The notes under the pieces: generated by a model
Told to the model about the DNA's origin: nothing
Databases searched by the model: none
Seen by the model: only the letters and a program-made list of their open reading frames with translations
Program-made: the position numbers and the translations under genes
Shown: positions 24,603-34,689 of the stretch, in pieces
How positions within the stretch are numbered: the first letter of the stretch is position 1
Layout of the letters: each line of letters begins with the position of its first letter
NCBI GenBank assembly: GCA_030998015.1
Contig: JARWMV010000232.1
Coordinates: forward strand, 1,798,001 to 1,862,000
Source: Ceratorhiza oryzae-sativae
Lineage: Eukaryota > Basidiomycota > Agaricomycetes > Cantharellales > Ceratobasidiaceae
Direction: 5' to 3'
Length of the DNA: 64,000 nucleotides

Positions 24603-26086
24603 TCAATGGCCAACGATGGGTTGTGGGACATAAGGCTCCTCCAGTTTCTTGATCTCTTCCTCTGTCAATTTAACATCGGTTGCGCCTATGATAGCTATTA
24701 GATACTTGTCCGGAATACGTGCAGGGACTTTACCAATTAGATCTTCCAAATTCTTCAAGCTAGTCGTTCCGATGATTGGGGCAGTGACATAGTCCTTGGA
24801 CAGGCTCCAAGCAATTGCGACTTGAGCCATGCTAATATTACGAGCCTTTGCAATTTCCTCCACGCTGCATAAGAAGGGATGAGTTTAACTATGGATAGTG
24901 GCAATGAGAGTGCATACCGGTTGACAATAGCTGCGTTGGCCTCGCGAGTTGTGGGCAGATAATTGGCCCATCTGCAGCAGTCATCATTTGTCAGCGCAAG
25001 CATTAGTCTGATGAGAACATAGATACCCACGGGCTCGTTGTGGATCGCTTTGTAGCTTCACCCTTCAACGGACGAGTGAGAGTTCCTCCAGCGAGAGGAG
25101 ACCAGGGGATCATGCCAACTCCGAACATCTGGTTCAAATGGGTCAGCACTTTCTCGGATGTGGCAAATGTGTTGGCGTGCCTGGAGTGTAGGAACCATCT
25201 CGCGCTCCTCTTCGCGATACAATAGATTATGGTGGTTTTGCATTGAGATAAATGGTGTCAGCTTATTGTTGATCGCATAGTTCTGCATCGCGTGGAACTG
25301 GTATGCGTGGCAGCTTGACATTCCGATATACCGAACATAGCCAGCCTTGACGACATCATGCAAAGCTTGCATAGTTTCAGCAATTGGGGTTTGAGGGTCG
25401 AAACGATGGCACTGGAGCAAATCGATATAGTCGAGTTGAAGACGCTCAAGCGAGTGTTTGACGGACTCGAATATATGCTAAGTCGAAGTTAGAGGCGTCG
25501 AGTTTCGTGCTGCGCTTGTACTCGACGTAGGACACACCTTGCGGCTTAAGCCCTGCTGGTTGACATATCCGGCTTCTTCAGCAGCGCTTTGCGTGGCGTA
25601 TCGCTCTTTGGGGGTTCGGCCAACAGTCGCATATAGCTATAAAATCCGCCCTTAGGCTTCTGAAAATTTTCACGAATAGTATCATGATCATACCTTGGTC
25701 ATGACTACGATCTCGTCACGAGGCAATTGAAGCTCTTTAATGGCCTTGCCCAAGATTCTCTCTGATTCGCCATTAGAGTAAACGTTGGCAGTATCGAATG
25801 TCTGAATGCCCGCTTCGTACCTACACAACGAGTTGGTGATATGCAAGGAAGGAATACCATTTAAACTTACGCCGCCTTTATATGCTCAATCCCTTCCTTC
25901 TCCCCAAGAACCCACTCCTGCCATTCGGATGAGCCGTAGCTCATGAGTCCAAGGATAATACGCGAAACCTTCAAGCCGGATTGGCCGAGGCGAACTATAA
26001 TAGGAAAATTAGTCAAGGGAAGAAATAAGTCTGGTGGTCAAGAGCGAACCATAAGTCATCTTCTTTTTGGCTACGTTCGTGGACAT
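24603..26086 (-). CDS. Aldo-keto reductase
   Basis: NADPH-dependent reductase with the (beta/alpha)8 AKR fold. The start [19 protein letters not shown] spans a short intron. Family hallmarks follow in order: [13 protein letters not shown] (catalytic Asp and Tyr), MTKLYATVGR (catalytic Lys), [13 protein letters not shown] (catalytic His) and a C-terminal cofactor segment [13 protein letters not shown]. The protein ends [13 protein letters not shown] at TGA 24603-24605. About eight exons are present. One intron (25129-25180) appears to have a GC donor, joining EMVPTLQ to [13 protein letters not shown]. It belongs to the broad class that also contains K+ channel beta subunits and many fungal detoxifying reductases; the substrate cannot be told. 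It is cytosolic by lack of a signal. Confidence 0.9.
25129..25180 (-). other. GC-AG intron in aldo-keto reductase
   Basis: Read on the minus strand, CTCCAG is followed by GCACGCCAAC and the intron ends TTGAACCAG. Removal of 52 bp restores [17 protein letters not shown], a conserved AKR segment. Reading through instead gives unrelated sequence in the same place. Confidence 0.75.
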
Positions 26087-26750
26087 ATCGACTATCGAGG
26101 AGAGAGACTGTGGCAAGAGGGTCGGGACACGGGCGCTGGATGACGGATGGTGGTCGCACGATGGTTGTTATATCTAGGAACCAGGTGGAGGTTCCCGAGT
26201 TATGCGGTGATGCCGATGTCGATTTATAATACCCGCGCGCATGCAGTCACGATGAGCCATCATATCGATTTCGATGTATGGAAGCCGCGATCGTAATGCT
26301 AGAAAAGGATATGATGCGATGTCCCATGAGCGAGTGCATACGCGTCCCCTTCGGAGGCGGATCTCCAGAACTTCCCTGGCAGATGACGTGTTCTCTGGGC
26401 TGTCAGATAGTTATCTATACATTTAATTTCAATTTTATCTCTAGATTACTGAGGTTTATAAAAAGGTGTTCGTTGGCAACCAAGCAAACGTAGGCCATCA
26501 TTGTGGCTGTCATCCTGAATTAAATATTCTCATATAATTTGAAACATCAGCTTGGTCACATATTCAGCAGCGAGAGCTTCCATCTCGTATGGAGCGCGCG
26601 TTGGTGGGGAAGAGTTTAGAAGGGGGCGATGTAGCGTCATATTTGGGTAATGACTTACCAGCGCGGCCACGTGACGGCCAGCGTTTCCACAAACGAACAC
26701 CTGGGGTCAACGTGTGACGCTAGCTATTGACCTGCTGCAGACCGCCACCA
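26087..26750. other. Divergent intergenic region
   Basis: This separates the aldo-keto reductase and lunapark starts. The middle (26400-26550) is AT-rich. No coding region was recognised. Confidence 0.45.
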
Positions 26751-28206
26751 TGGGGCTCTTCTCTTGGTTCTCCAAGGTAACTCAACCAACTCGTCCACGT
26801 CGCTCTTCGCCTTACCGTGTATCCAGCCCGTCGAGAACGACGACGTCATTCTGCAAGGACTCGCAGACTCCATCAGCACTCGGGAGGCGCGCCTGTCGGA
26901 GATTCGGCAGCGCGAGCGGAGAGCCAGCTTCTTGTTTACAGTCTACTCAATAGGGTTATGGGTAGTATACTCGGTTGTTTGGTTCTTGAATCTCTTGCCT
27001 CGGCTGGAAGGCCGTCAAACGCCGTTTGAGTGGACCATCTCGCGATCTGCGGAGAAGGTGGCTTATTCCTTGCCTGGATTGATCGGCCCTATCTTGTGAG
27101 TAGGCTTGTGTTCTCGGAATATGCATGGGCTGAAGGAGCGGCCCATTGTTGCGAAGTATACACTATGCGCGGAGGCTGGTACAAGCGTGGTACAAACGCC
27201 AGGAGAACAAAGAAGGCATGGATATCTTCATTTATCCCTACATCAAAAGTCAACCGCTACATCCCAGACCGCGAGCTCAAGAAACTGCGCAGAGAGCAGA
27301 AGAAGAAGATCGAGGAAATAAAAACCAAGCGTAACTACGACAAGACCAGGGAGCTCATCGAGCGATATGAGAGCACAAGGAGGGTAGGTCGATCAGTGGC
27401 TTGTCAAGTACGAATGACTCAGACTCCGTTTTAGGTGTCTCAGGAGGGCCCGGACATGACTATTAGGCAGCGGGCTATCACCATGAGCCCCAGCACACCT
27501 CGTACTCCGGCTCGAATCCCCAATCTGAATGGACAGCCTACGTTTAATCCTCATGGACTCACCCCAAGCCAGGCTCCAGTTCCTCCTCAATTTGCGCGTA
27601 AGTTACTTCACAATTTTACATAGCTTTACTGAACTGGGCTTTTGTGCAATAGCCGCCGCTGCCCGGCTAGTACAACCACCACCAAGGGGTTGGATGGATA
27701 AATTTGCGGACAAGTTGCTTGGGGATGACGATAGCACCGTTGGTACGTAAATTCAACCACGCTCCAAGCATGTGTACTGATTTACACTTATTGTGTCATT
27801 TCAGGCATAGCTCAGTCTCGTTATGCATTGATCTGTGAAAAGTGCTATTCTCACAACGGCTTGGTCAAAGAAAGTGAATGGGAAGATATACGTACGCATT
27901 CCAGATACCTTTCATGGCGCACCAATTACATTGATATTCTTCTCTCCCGCAGAGTATCGTTGCCCCAAGTGCGGCCATTTCAACTTGTCAGCTAAAGCGA
28001 AGAAAGCTGGAATTATTATTCCCCCTCCATTCCCCGCCCCCGCTGCCGCACCTTACCCCCCAACGGCGATCAGCTCTCAGCTCCTGACACGTCAGAGCCC
28101 CCATCTCAAGATGAACCGACTGGCGAGAACATGGAAGTTGATACATCTTCATAATCGATTTAGCTGTTCTTATTTCCCGTCCTACTTTCATGGAATTATA
28201 CATTGA
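26751..28206 (+). CDS. LNP1: ER junction protein lunapark
   Basis: Stabilises three-way junctions of tubular endoplasmic reticulum. ATG 26751 gives MGLFSWFSK, a short exon with the myristoylation-type MG start seen in lunaparks. The order expected of the family follows: a charged helix (LSEIRQRERRASFLF), two hydrophobic segments (YSIGLWVVYSVVWFLNLLP and the AYSLPGLIGPI region), a basic coiled coil (LRREQKKKIEEIK..NYDKTRELIERYE), and the zinc ribbon CEKCYSHNG...YRCPKCGHFN. One intron (27216-27267) uses a GC donor. After the zinc ribbon the frame as read ends at 28204-28206. Adding one base at the C6 run 28056-28061 would instead give a natural acidic tail ending MEVDTSS at 28154, so the true end is uncertain. 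It is convergent with the Kelch gene. Confidence 0.9.
27216..27267 (+). other. GC-AG intron in LNP1
   Basis: The exon ends AACAAAGAAG and the intron starts GCATGGATAT and ends CATCCCAG. Excision joins WYKRQENKE to DRELKKLRREQ, the expected lunapark coiled coil. Confidence 0.7.
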
Positions 28207-28245
28207 TCCGCTGGCTGGCGCACAGCGCATTCGCTCCTTCGTAGG

Positions 28246-31200
28246 TTAACGCCGGTTGCGACTCCCTCCACTCGTTCCGCCTCCCGCTCCTACTCGTTTC
28301 ATTTCCTCTGCGTCTAATCCTGCCTCACTGAGGATTCGCTCCACTTCTTTCAGTATTGGTTTGTAGGTTTCTGTATGGTTAGGATGAATAGATCAAACTT
28401 GGTTGCCTTTGAACATCTCTGGCAGATTCCATACCGTATCTGTCTTCGGCTAAACTAAACCCGTCTCGCCGAAGCAGTTTGCCCTTGTTATCGCTGTTTT
28501 CGTGTGCCTTCTGAGCCCAGTATTCGCCTGAGCGCAAGAGTCACTCAGCGTTATGGTGTGGTTTGACTCGCGCAGGACTCACGAGTTCGAGCGTAAAATG
28601 CCGCCAGGGTCTCTCCAGGAAGAGGTGTTGATAGAGTATCTTCCACTGAGCGAGTAGCATCTTTAGACACGCCCAAAAACGCTTGGGCTTGCTGGGTCAG
28701 TTCGTCCTACAGTGATTGTTATACCAGATTCATAGCATATGTGAAATGGCTCAACTTACAGCCTCGTCTTCCAGCTCATCCTCCGGCGGGTTCGGCTGAT
28801 CCAAAACTGGCTCGACGTTCTCTAGAGGCGTGCTTTCCTTGGGTGCACTTTTGGGCTTGCGAGTCGGCTTCGGAGCTTCATCCTCACTCCCATCGCCCTC
28901 AGTATCGTCGTCCTCACTATCATCGTCCTCGTCTTCGTCCTCATCATCGTCCTCATCCTCCGAACTCTCGTCGTTTTCCGCGAATTGAACATCGCATGGC
29001 TTCAAGCATGTAAAGCGGTCTAGCTTGTCCAGAGCTAGGCTATAAAAGTCGTCTAAAGTATACTCGCGTGAACCACGCTCGAATATACCTCCATAGCTGT
29101 CATCAAGCGAATCAATGTCGAAGAGTAGCGTTGATACTATGGTAACACTTGCATATATAGCGTATTCCGAAGGACCGCAAGGAGGGCGTTGTAGCGAGGT
29201 AACGGGATGGTCTGCTCGGGGTCTGCCTGGGGGTCCGAAGCAGGCGCTTTGGGAGGAGGCTAGGCGAGTTAAGTTTAGCCATCCATATACGGGAAAATAT
29301 ATCTGACCTGTGCCGGTGAATCCGTTTCGCTATCGCTCTGATCATGTCGATTGTGTTGAACTGGCTGTGGCTTTTTACCTCCTCTCTGCTTTTGTTTGCG
29401 TAACGTCAGGGAAACCCAACGGCCATTGCCGGTCATCTGATAGCCAAACCTGCATGCACTCAATAAAAGCCCAAGCAACTGCCGAGGCACCTACATATCC
29501 TGGTAAAACACCGACTCGAGCGTTTCTTCACTAGTGTCCTCATCGAAGACACCGCCAAACATCACCCCGGTGGATCGCGCCGCCCACAAGGCCATGGTAC
29601 AGCCTGAACGAGGGGTTGGAGCGTATCCGATTTTTTTGCGTTTCTAACCTCAGCTCAGGCTGTGACGATCCATACCAGTAATGAATGTGACCCACCTCCC
29701 ATTTGGGTTGCATAGGGTTCTCGGGATTCATTCTGTTTTGTTCAGTAGACGTATGCGTTTCAGTCAGTTTATGTAGAGGGTGATACGTACTGAAGAAACC
29801 AAGTATCCTCCAGCGCTTTCCCCTCTACCCGTTTCCCTTTGACATATTCTTTAACATATCCCCCATGAAGTATAACCCCCTCCGCTGTGGGCAAGAACGA
29901 AAATCCGCTTCTAGGCCTGAACCAATCAGACAGGGGCCATGAGAAACACAAGTTTACCTACGATGGTCGCCTTGCGGTTGGCCCAAACTCGATTTGCTTC
30001 CAGGTGTATAGCTGTGTATCAAAAATCCACAAATCGTCGAAATACTTGGCTAGGTAAATCTGTGAGCGATTCCATTCCGATCAACGTCTTTGCAGTGACA
30101 CTTTTGTCCAAATTCCAGACGTAAACTGGCCCAAAGCAGTCACCAGCAGGTTTCGCCTCAGCGGCCTGGACAAAAAATCGACAATACAAAGTGTTGCTCA
30201 CTCACTTTTGATTCCTGGATCATTGAATCCTCCGAATAGAAGTATGTAATGCTTCCACATAGCCATTCGATGTCCCGACCGAGCAGTAGGGCCAGTCTAG
30301 CCGTAAATGTCAGCCAACGGTGCACAGGGTGTAGGTGTGGATTACCTTGGTCTCGATTCTCTCCCATGACTTATCCTCAATCGAAAAGATCCAAAAGTCC
30401 CGATACTGCCGTTCAACTCAAGTCAGCAAGATTAGACTAGCCAAATTAGAACATACGTGGTGGAAGGTTGTTTGATTGAGTGAGCTAAACTCCCCGCCTA
30501 CAAGTGATTCTCATTAAATCAGATATGTACGAGATTATATGCACATACCGAACAAGAAAAGCTGTCCTCCATTTGCTGGAGTGCCTACTACCGCATGTGC
30601 AGAGCGTGGAGATGGGGAAGTGGGAGATGTATATAATCGCCACTCGTTCTTATCGGGCGAGTACCTATAAATACTCTATTGGGTATCCGAGCCCTGGCTT
30701 TGAAGACTGGCCATTACCTGTATACATCGTTATAGAAATGCTGTGGGGTCATCATACGTCAAGACAGTTAGAGTCTAATTTAACAGAACTCACAGCCTTC
30801 CCGTCCTCACTGAAATATTCGCCGCCTATGCACCAGAGATAGTTTCCACTAGGGCATGCTACACGTGCGTGAGCTTTTGTATCGTTATAAGGCTGGGTGT
30901 GATTGCTCACGAGTAAGTGTAGAGTTCGCTCTCCGTGAAGGGGGGCCAGTGTCAGTTTCTTCTGTAACCTTGTGGGCCTGGTGCATAGACGCAATGTAAG
31001 GCTTCGAAACGCTTTGTTTAGCTCGCAGAGATTCGTACCTTCTCCCACTCTATTCTCATCTATATCACTTGTGTGGTATGTTATATTTTATATTAAGATA
31101 CAAATGAGACAACAGACCTCATTGAGAATCGCTTCAAGGTCATCCTCTGGAGCAATTTTCGACTTTTTTGCCGTTTTGGTCTCTCGCTTGGCTTGTTTTT

Positions 31201-31312
31201 CATTTGATTTGGCTTTTTTTGCAGCCTATGATGCATTTGTAACCAGCAGCCACTTGTATCAGATGGCGCTCACTTTTGCGGCCGCTTTGCCTGGAGTCTT
31301 ATTCTTACCCAT
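28246..31312 (-). CDS. Kelch-repeat protein, KLHDC4-like
   Basis: The ATG at 31312 opens a Lys/Ala-rich N-terminus ([13 protein letters not shown], then [17 protein letters not shown]) followed by [13 protein letters not shown], which is characteristic of the KLHDC4/yeast Kel3 group. Many short exons then encode Kelch beta-propeller blades, with recurring W and GG positions, for example [23 protein letters not shown] and EDTWF. A long acidic linker (28860-28985: Glu/Asp runs) precedes the C-terminal region. The last exon ends GGSRNRR at TAA 28246-28248. The cellular role of this group is poorly defined; the propeller probably binds a partner protein. It shares a 128-bp divergent promoter with the potassium channel gene. 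Confidence 0.85.
28860..28985 (-). repeat. Acidic low-complexity coding tract
   Basis: Imperfect GAC/GAG/GAT triplet repeats in the Kelch gene encode a nearly uninterrupted Asp/Glu stretch with a few Ser and Thr. Such tracts readily change in length. Confidence 0.75.
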
Positions 31313-31440
31313 CTGCGATCGTTGTCGGCCGCCGTATTGAAAATATATCACGTGTTCATTTGGGGCTCTTGACAGCTCCCTCCACACGACTCGTTTGTGT
31401 CTACCTTAATCCATAGATCAAAAATCATCTCCCAGTTTCA
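31313..31440. promoter_or_regulatory. Compact bidirectional promoter
   Basis: Only 128 bp separate the start codons of the Kelch gene (minus) and the K+ channel gene (plus), so both 5' UTRs and core promoters must lie here. No canonical TATA box was seen. Confidence 0.6.
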
Positions 31441-33375
31441 ATGACACAGTCCGAAGGTGCAGGTCGCTCATCAGATATTGAGATACCACTCCGCGACTTG
31501 GGTGGCTCGCCCGCCAACCCAATTTCTGAACATTTTGTTGTCGAGCGCGACCGTCGAAGAAGACGCACAAGGCATCCCAGTGGTGAACATCAAAAGTAAA
31601 CAGCCCGCTTTAAAAATCGAATGAGCTATTTGACAAGCCTCTTTTCAGTGTAACCAGTCTAGACAACAACCCCTCTACGGCTGCGTTGTGAGCCATTCCT
31701 ATGAAATGACCAGGTTTGGACAATAATTGATCGTTCAAATGTTCAGATGGCGAAGGGAAATGTTTATGTTGATGGAGCAGGTAAGCCTCTTGTCATTGCG
31801 CTCCTTGTTTGTTTCTCACACTGGGAAACAGCCTAACTCCTCAACAAGTGCCTTTGTGATTCATTTCTTCTCAACTTTCCTCATTGCTTTCTCGGCCTGT
31901 GTGACTACTTTGGAAACTCTCCCCGCTTTTCGAGCGTCAGATGAACGAGGTACGCCTCCATGTTTCCACCCATCTCTGCCCTGCAATTTTATCTAACGAA
32001 GTGGTTCAACCTAGTCTGGTTTGGGATTGAAACAGCGCTGGTTGCACTTTTTACGCTTGAGTATGGCGCTCGTTGTTTTGCTCATTCCGAAACCTGGACG
32101 CAACTGTGGAACTGGGCGACAAGCTTCTTTCCTGTGCTCGACTTCATTGCCATTCTCCCCTTTTATCTCCTGCTTATATTGAAGTTTGACATGGTAAGTT
32201 CTGTTCGTTCATCTTATGCAGTTGCTGAAATATGTGTCCTAGACAGCCATTTTTCGATTCTCTATCCTGCGAGTGTTTCGGTATGAGTTATGACTAAACT
32301 ATGATCCCTCACTGACTTGTATACCAGTTTGCTGCGGGTGTTCCGACCGTTTCGCTACAGCAACACAATACTCTTGTAAGTCACATTGAGTAGGTACAAC
32401 GGAGGAATTTTACATGGCTATGCCCAGAACGATCGAGGTCATGTTTCTCGCCGTTAAACGCTCCAGAGATGCTTTGTTCGCGCTGGGCTTCTTCGTTATG
32501 ATGGCGCTCGTGGTTTTTTCAACACTCATGTGAGCCTATTTTATCAGGCGTTTGTGTAGTAAGCTGAGTCGTATAGATACTTCGCGGAGCGAGGTACATG
32601 GGATTCCGCTCTGGAAACGTTTGTCAACTCCGATGGGGATCCTACTCAGTTCGATGTGCGCCCAAATTACTTCGTCGGTTTAGTTGGTATCGTCTAACTT
32701 GTATCTTTAGTCTATTCCAGCCGCTGCATGGTATTTATCTAGTCCACGATAGACCCTTTCATTATGCTGACCCAGTATAATCCTTAGGTTCGTTCTAGTT
32801 AGTGAGTGTGGATATATGCACACTTTCAACTATGACCTAAACTAACGCATGACAGCTATTACAACTGTTGGGTACGGAGACATCATTCCTCGGTCCTTCC
32901 TAGGACGGTTGCTATCCGTGCCGCTCCTCCTTTTTGGGCTACTCCTCATCGCCCTACCCAGCTTTGTCTTGGGTCGTGAGTTTTCAAGTGTCTGGGAACA
33001 CATGGGTGGAAATCTGGTAAGGGTTACCATTTGTTCCGTCTACGTCTGTATTCATTCCCTTCAAAGCTTCAGGGAGATGATGAGGCGGTAGCAGAAGCTA
33101 GACGCCACTTGAACGATTCTCCTATGATTAACCGAGCCCTTCCCTTCGCTCGAACCAGATCTGATAGCTATATTCAAGTGGATGATGAAGCGGTGCCAGT
33201 CATCAGTAACCGGGGTAGCACAACACGAGACCTCTCAAACCTCAAGCTTGCTGAAAACCAACAAGCATTGAGCCGGCAAATCGATCAACTAGCCGACATT
33301 GTCAGAACTCAATCAGAGGAGATTAAAGCACTAAGGTCCCTGTTGTTGCGGAAAGGAGCTGCGGACTTGAATTGA
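31441..33375 (+). CDS. Voltage-gated potassium channel, Kv type
   Basis: Six-transmembrane K+ channel subunit, expected to form tetramers in the plasma or an internal membrane. S1 lies in FVIHFFSTFLIAFSACVTTL and S2 in VWFGIETALVALFTLEYGAR. S3 is VLDFIAILPFYLLLI. S4 has arginines every third residue (ILRVFRLLRVFRPFR), the voltage sensor. S5 is ALFALGFFVMMALVVFSTLM. The pore has TTVGYGD, the K+ selectivity signature, and S6 is LLFGLLLIALPSFVLG. The cytosolic C-terminus ends in a short coiled coil (ALSRQIDQLADIVRTQSEEIKALRSLL). There is no N-terminal T1 domain; the N-terminus is only about 90 residues and Arg-rich. Exons are many and small, with GT-AG introns. The stop is at 33373-33375. An aldo-keto reductase of the class that includes Kv beta subunits lies 5 kb away. 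Confidence 0.93.
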
Positions 33376-34036
33376 CAAGATTCAGCCTGGTTTGGTTTGA
33401 TATACGGTTTTATACAGGATGCAATATTCAGCGCTAAGCGTATTTATTCGAAATCGAATTTATTCCAGCTTTGTTGCCATCACACCTTCCATAACCACAA
33501 GACTCCAATCTAGATACTTGATAGGGATGCCTTTGGCTCGTACTCGGCTCCTCTACCCAGTCGCGGTCACGGAAACATACGCACCGAGCTGTTTTGGGAC
33601 GTTATAAATAGCACATCGCCTCGGTGCTCACCCCTACCAAAACGGCACTCTTTCAAATATGGCTCGTGAATTAATTGAGTCTCGACAGCTCGACAACCAT
33701 GTCCAGAACGCGCGCGACGTTACCCATAATGAGGGTTGTTTGGCGACACCCGTTGTGGGTCCTAGCGACGGCGCCTGACGCGCCCTGTACTGATTTGGAA
33801 ACCAGAGACAAGGCAAAACGCGGAAGACACCTAGTAACCGACACCTCCGACCTCATTGTGTCGTCGACGGACCCAATGTCAGTTGCTTCCTTTGGCCCTA
33901 TATGAAGCAGTCGCTGAGCTGGGGATGGGAGCTCGAACTGCCCTCGCCCCTCGCAAAGCCGCCTGGTGAGTGTCCTATGCTCAGTAATTTCTAACGGTTT
34001 ATTTACTATGATCCCCAAAGACCTTTATTCGCATCG
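33376..34036 (+). other. Intergenic with TATA-like element
   Basis: A TATAAATA element lies at about 33603-33610, roughly 50 bp ahead of an ATG at 33660 that opens only a 39-codon frame. No larger gene could be assembled from this stretch. It may be the distal promoter of the small secreted protein gene or a non-coding transcript start. Confidence 0.3.
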
Positions 34037-34288
34037 ATGCAATTATCATCAGCTCTAGTGTTCCTTTGCGCCCTGGTCTGCGCTGCCAACTGCGCTCCGT
34101 CACCCAATCCAGAGTTTACGCATATATCACCACTCGAGGTGCCAATCTCGCTAGGCAAGCCAGACGCAACAGAACACAAACCCGAGACTCGGCATGTCTG
34201 GGGCAAGTCGGTACCATCACCATGCCCAGAAGAGAACTCGCCCAAGGCACGAAACAGTCGGGTGTTCCGTCGCCGTGCTCATCCTTAA
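34037..34288 (+). CDS. Small secreted protein
   Basis: An 83-residue single-exon frame with a strong signal peptide (MQLSSALVFLCALVCAANC, cleavage probably before APS). The mature part is about 63 residues, Pro/Ser/His-rich, with few cysteines and a dibasic/polybasic end (FRRRAHP) that Kex2-type proteases could cut. No family was recognised. Small secreted proteins of this size are often candidate effectors in plant-associated fungi, but length and signal peptide are the only evidence here. The position between the K+ channel and the armadillo gene gives no functional clue. Confidence 0.5.
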   Translation: MQLSSALVFLCALVCAANCAPSPNPEFTHISPLEVPISLGKPDATEHKPETRHVWGKSVPSPCPEENSPKARNSRVFRRRAHP

Positions 34289-34689
34289 TCTCGCCGGGCA
34301 CAGCCGCATCATACACTGACAATGTCCGGCCTTGCCGGTGAATCAAACCAACACTTTGTGCAATTATTAGGACTTTCGATACGTACTAGATATAAAGATA
34401 CCCATATGCCATTTTATATCAACTCATGTGTACTACCCTAGCATCAATGTAATATGCGTATTTTCCCAAGCTAGAAAATGGATAGGCGTTCGAGATGAGG
34501 GGTTCACCGCTCCAGGTGGGTAGGCACACCAAATGTCAAGTGCCTGCCAAGCAAGTACACTCAATAGGCGGGCTGATCAGCTGTACCTCCGGATGCGGCC
34601 CAGAATGCTGATGCTGTGTTCTTCACCCGTGTAAAAGGCGCTCTGTGTCGTTGTACTCGAGCGACTCGACTACTTCCCCATACACCAGA
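34289..34689 (+). other. Intergenic region
   Basis: An AT-rich stretch between the small secreted protein and the armadillo gene. Nothing coding was recognised. Confidence 0.4.
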
